NCBI RefSeq assembly: GCF_016786355.1
Contig: NZ_JADWYX010000068.1
Span: 1 to 48,407, forward strand
From: Frankia sp. AgB1.9
Lineage (GTDB): Bacteria; Actinomycetota; Actinomycetes; Frankiales; Frankiaceae
DNA length: 48,407 nt
Reading direction: 5' to 3'
The notes beneath the pieces are model-generated. The model was given only the letters and a program-made list of their open reading frames with translations, was not told the DNA's origin and did not search any database. Positions 48,211 through 48,407 of the stretch are shown piece after piece. Positions within the stretch are counted from its first letter, which is position 1. Every line of letters begins with the position of its first letter. A program made the translations under genes and the position numbers.

Positions 48211-48407
48211 TCACCTTCCAGCGAAGTGAGCCGGCCGGCGTGGCGCACGTAGGCGACGACCTTTTCGGCGCTCTGTTCGGCGGGGATGGTGCCGGAGGCA
48301 TCAAGGTGGATTTCGGCATGGTCGGGTGGTTGGTAGGGGGAGTCGATGCCGGTGAAGTTGGTGAGTTCGCCGCGGCGGGCTTTGGCGTAGAGGCCTTTGC
48401 GGTCGCG
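48211..48407 (-). CDS. cysC: Adenylyl-sulfate (APS) kinase, C-terminal part, cut by the window edge
   Basis: The last 65 residues of an APS kinase are read on the minus strand. They begin with the RDRKGLYAKARRGELTNF tract, then TGIDSPYQPPDHAEIHLDA and end EGE at a TGA (48213-48211). These are the highly conserved C-terminal pieces of CysC, which phosphorylates APS to PAPS. The 5' part, including Walker A, is beyond the right edge, so whether it is CysC alone or a CysN-CysC fusion cannot be told. Codon usage here is less extreme in GC than in the neighbours. It would supply PAPS to the convergent sulfotransferase. Confidence 0.9.

Noticed and set aside
1..48407. CRISPR arrays, tRNA or rRNA genes, insertion sequences, attachment sites
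   Set aside because: No regularly spaced repeats, cloverleaf-like sequence, transposase motif or target-site duplication was seen on either strand.

Overview
The window is about 48 kb of very GC-rich actinobacterial chromosome. GTG starts, ATGA and GTGA gene overlaps, F420-type and mycofactocin-type redox enzymes, and the gene families present all fit a Frankiaceae-like or mycobacteria-related soil actinomycete. The genus is an inference. I found no rRNA, tRNA, CRISPR array or insertion sequence. About 40 genes are supported.

Layout, left to right. (1) 0.1-2.5 kb: an orphan branched-chain-type substrate-binding lipoprotein and a TetR regulator, both on the minus strand. (2) 2.5-8.6 kb: a minus-strand operon of amidohydrolase, mycofactocin-type SDR, cytochrome P450, F420-type LLM oxidoreductase and aldehyde dehydrogenase. 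(3) 8.9-10.7 kb: a minus-strand operon of paired MaoC/hot-dog proteins and an MFE-type SDR. (4) 10.9-13.4 kb: a minus-strand crotonase, phosphoesterase and SDR, divergent from a plus-strand fused double acyl-CoA dehydrogenase (13.8-15.9 kb). (5) 16.0-20.5 kb: a minus-strand amidohydrolase, sucrase/ferredoxin-like protein, aldehyde dehydrogenase and crotonase, divergent from a plus-strand run of two amidohydrolases and a SnoaL-like protein (20.9-24.2 kb). (6) 24.4-29.6 kb: a NarL-type two-component pair divergent from an ABC exporter whose permease is cut by an in-frame stop. (7) 29.8-38.4 kb: two divergent acyl-CoA operons, one of CoA ligase, crotonase and acyl-CoA dehydrogenase (minus), the other of two acyl-CoA dehydrogenases, CoA ligase and crotonase (plus). 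(8) 38.5-43.4 kb: one 1635-residue kinase-ATPase-GAF-GGDEF signalling protein. (9) 43.5-48.4 kb: aldehyde dehydrogenase, phosphoesterase and DUF35 OB-fold protein (minus), divergent from a cupin and a sulfotransferase (plus), then the C-terminus of an APS kinase.

Taken together, regions 1-5, 7 and 9 look like one catabolic programme. Uptake (SBP), oxygenation (P450), alcohol and aldehyde oxidation (SDRs, ALDHs, LLM), CoA activation (two ligases), dehydrogenation (four acyl-CoA dehydrogenase genes), hydration (crotonases, MaoC) and ring or C-C cleavage candidates (four amidohydrolases) suit breakdown of a cyclic or branched carboxylic acid. The substrate cannot be read from the sequence, and no thiolase is present in the window.

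The most interesting observation is a recurrent 16-bp palindrome, TRAGT-N6-ACTYA with degenerate copies. I find it by eye in nine places, once in front of every catabolic transcription unit and nowhere in front of the two-component, exporter or giant-kinase genes. It appears to define a dedicated regulon. Other points worth checking are four crotonases with four different catalytic dyads, a fused acyl-CoA dehydrogenase whose halves match the neighbouring split pair in the same order, two apparently leaderless promoters built on the operator, and the interrupted permease.
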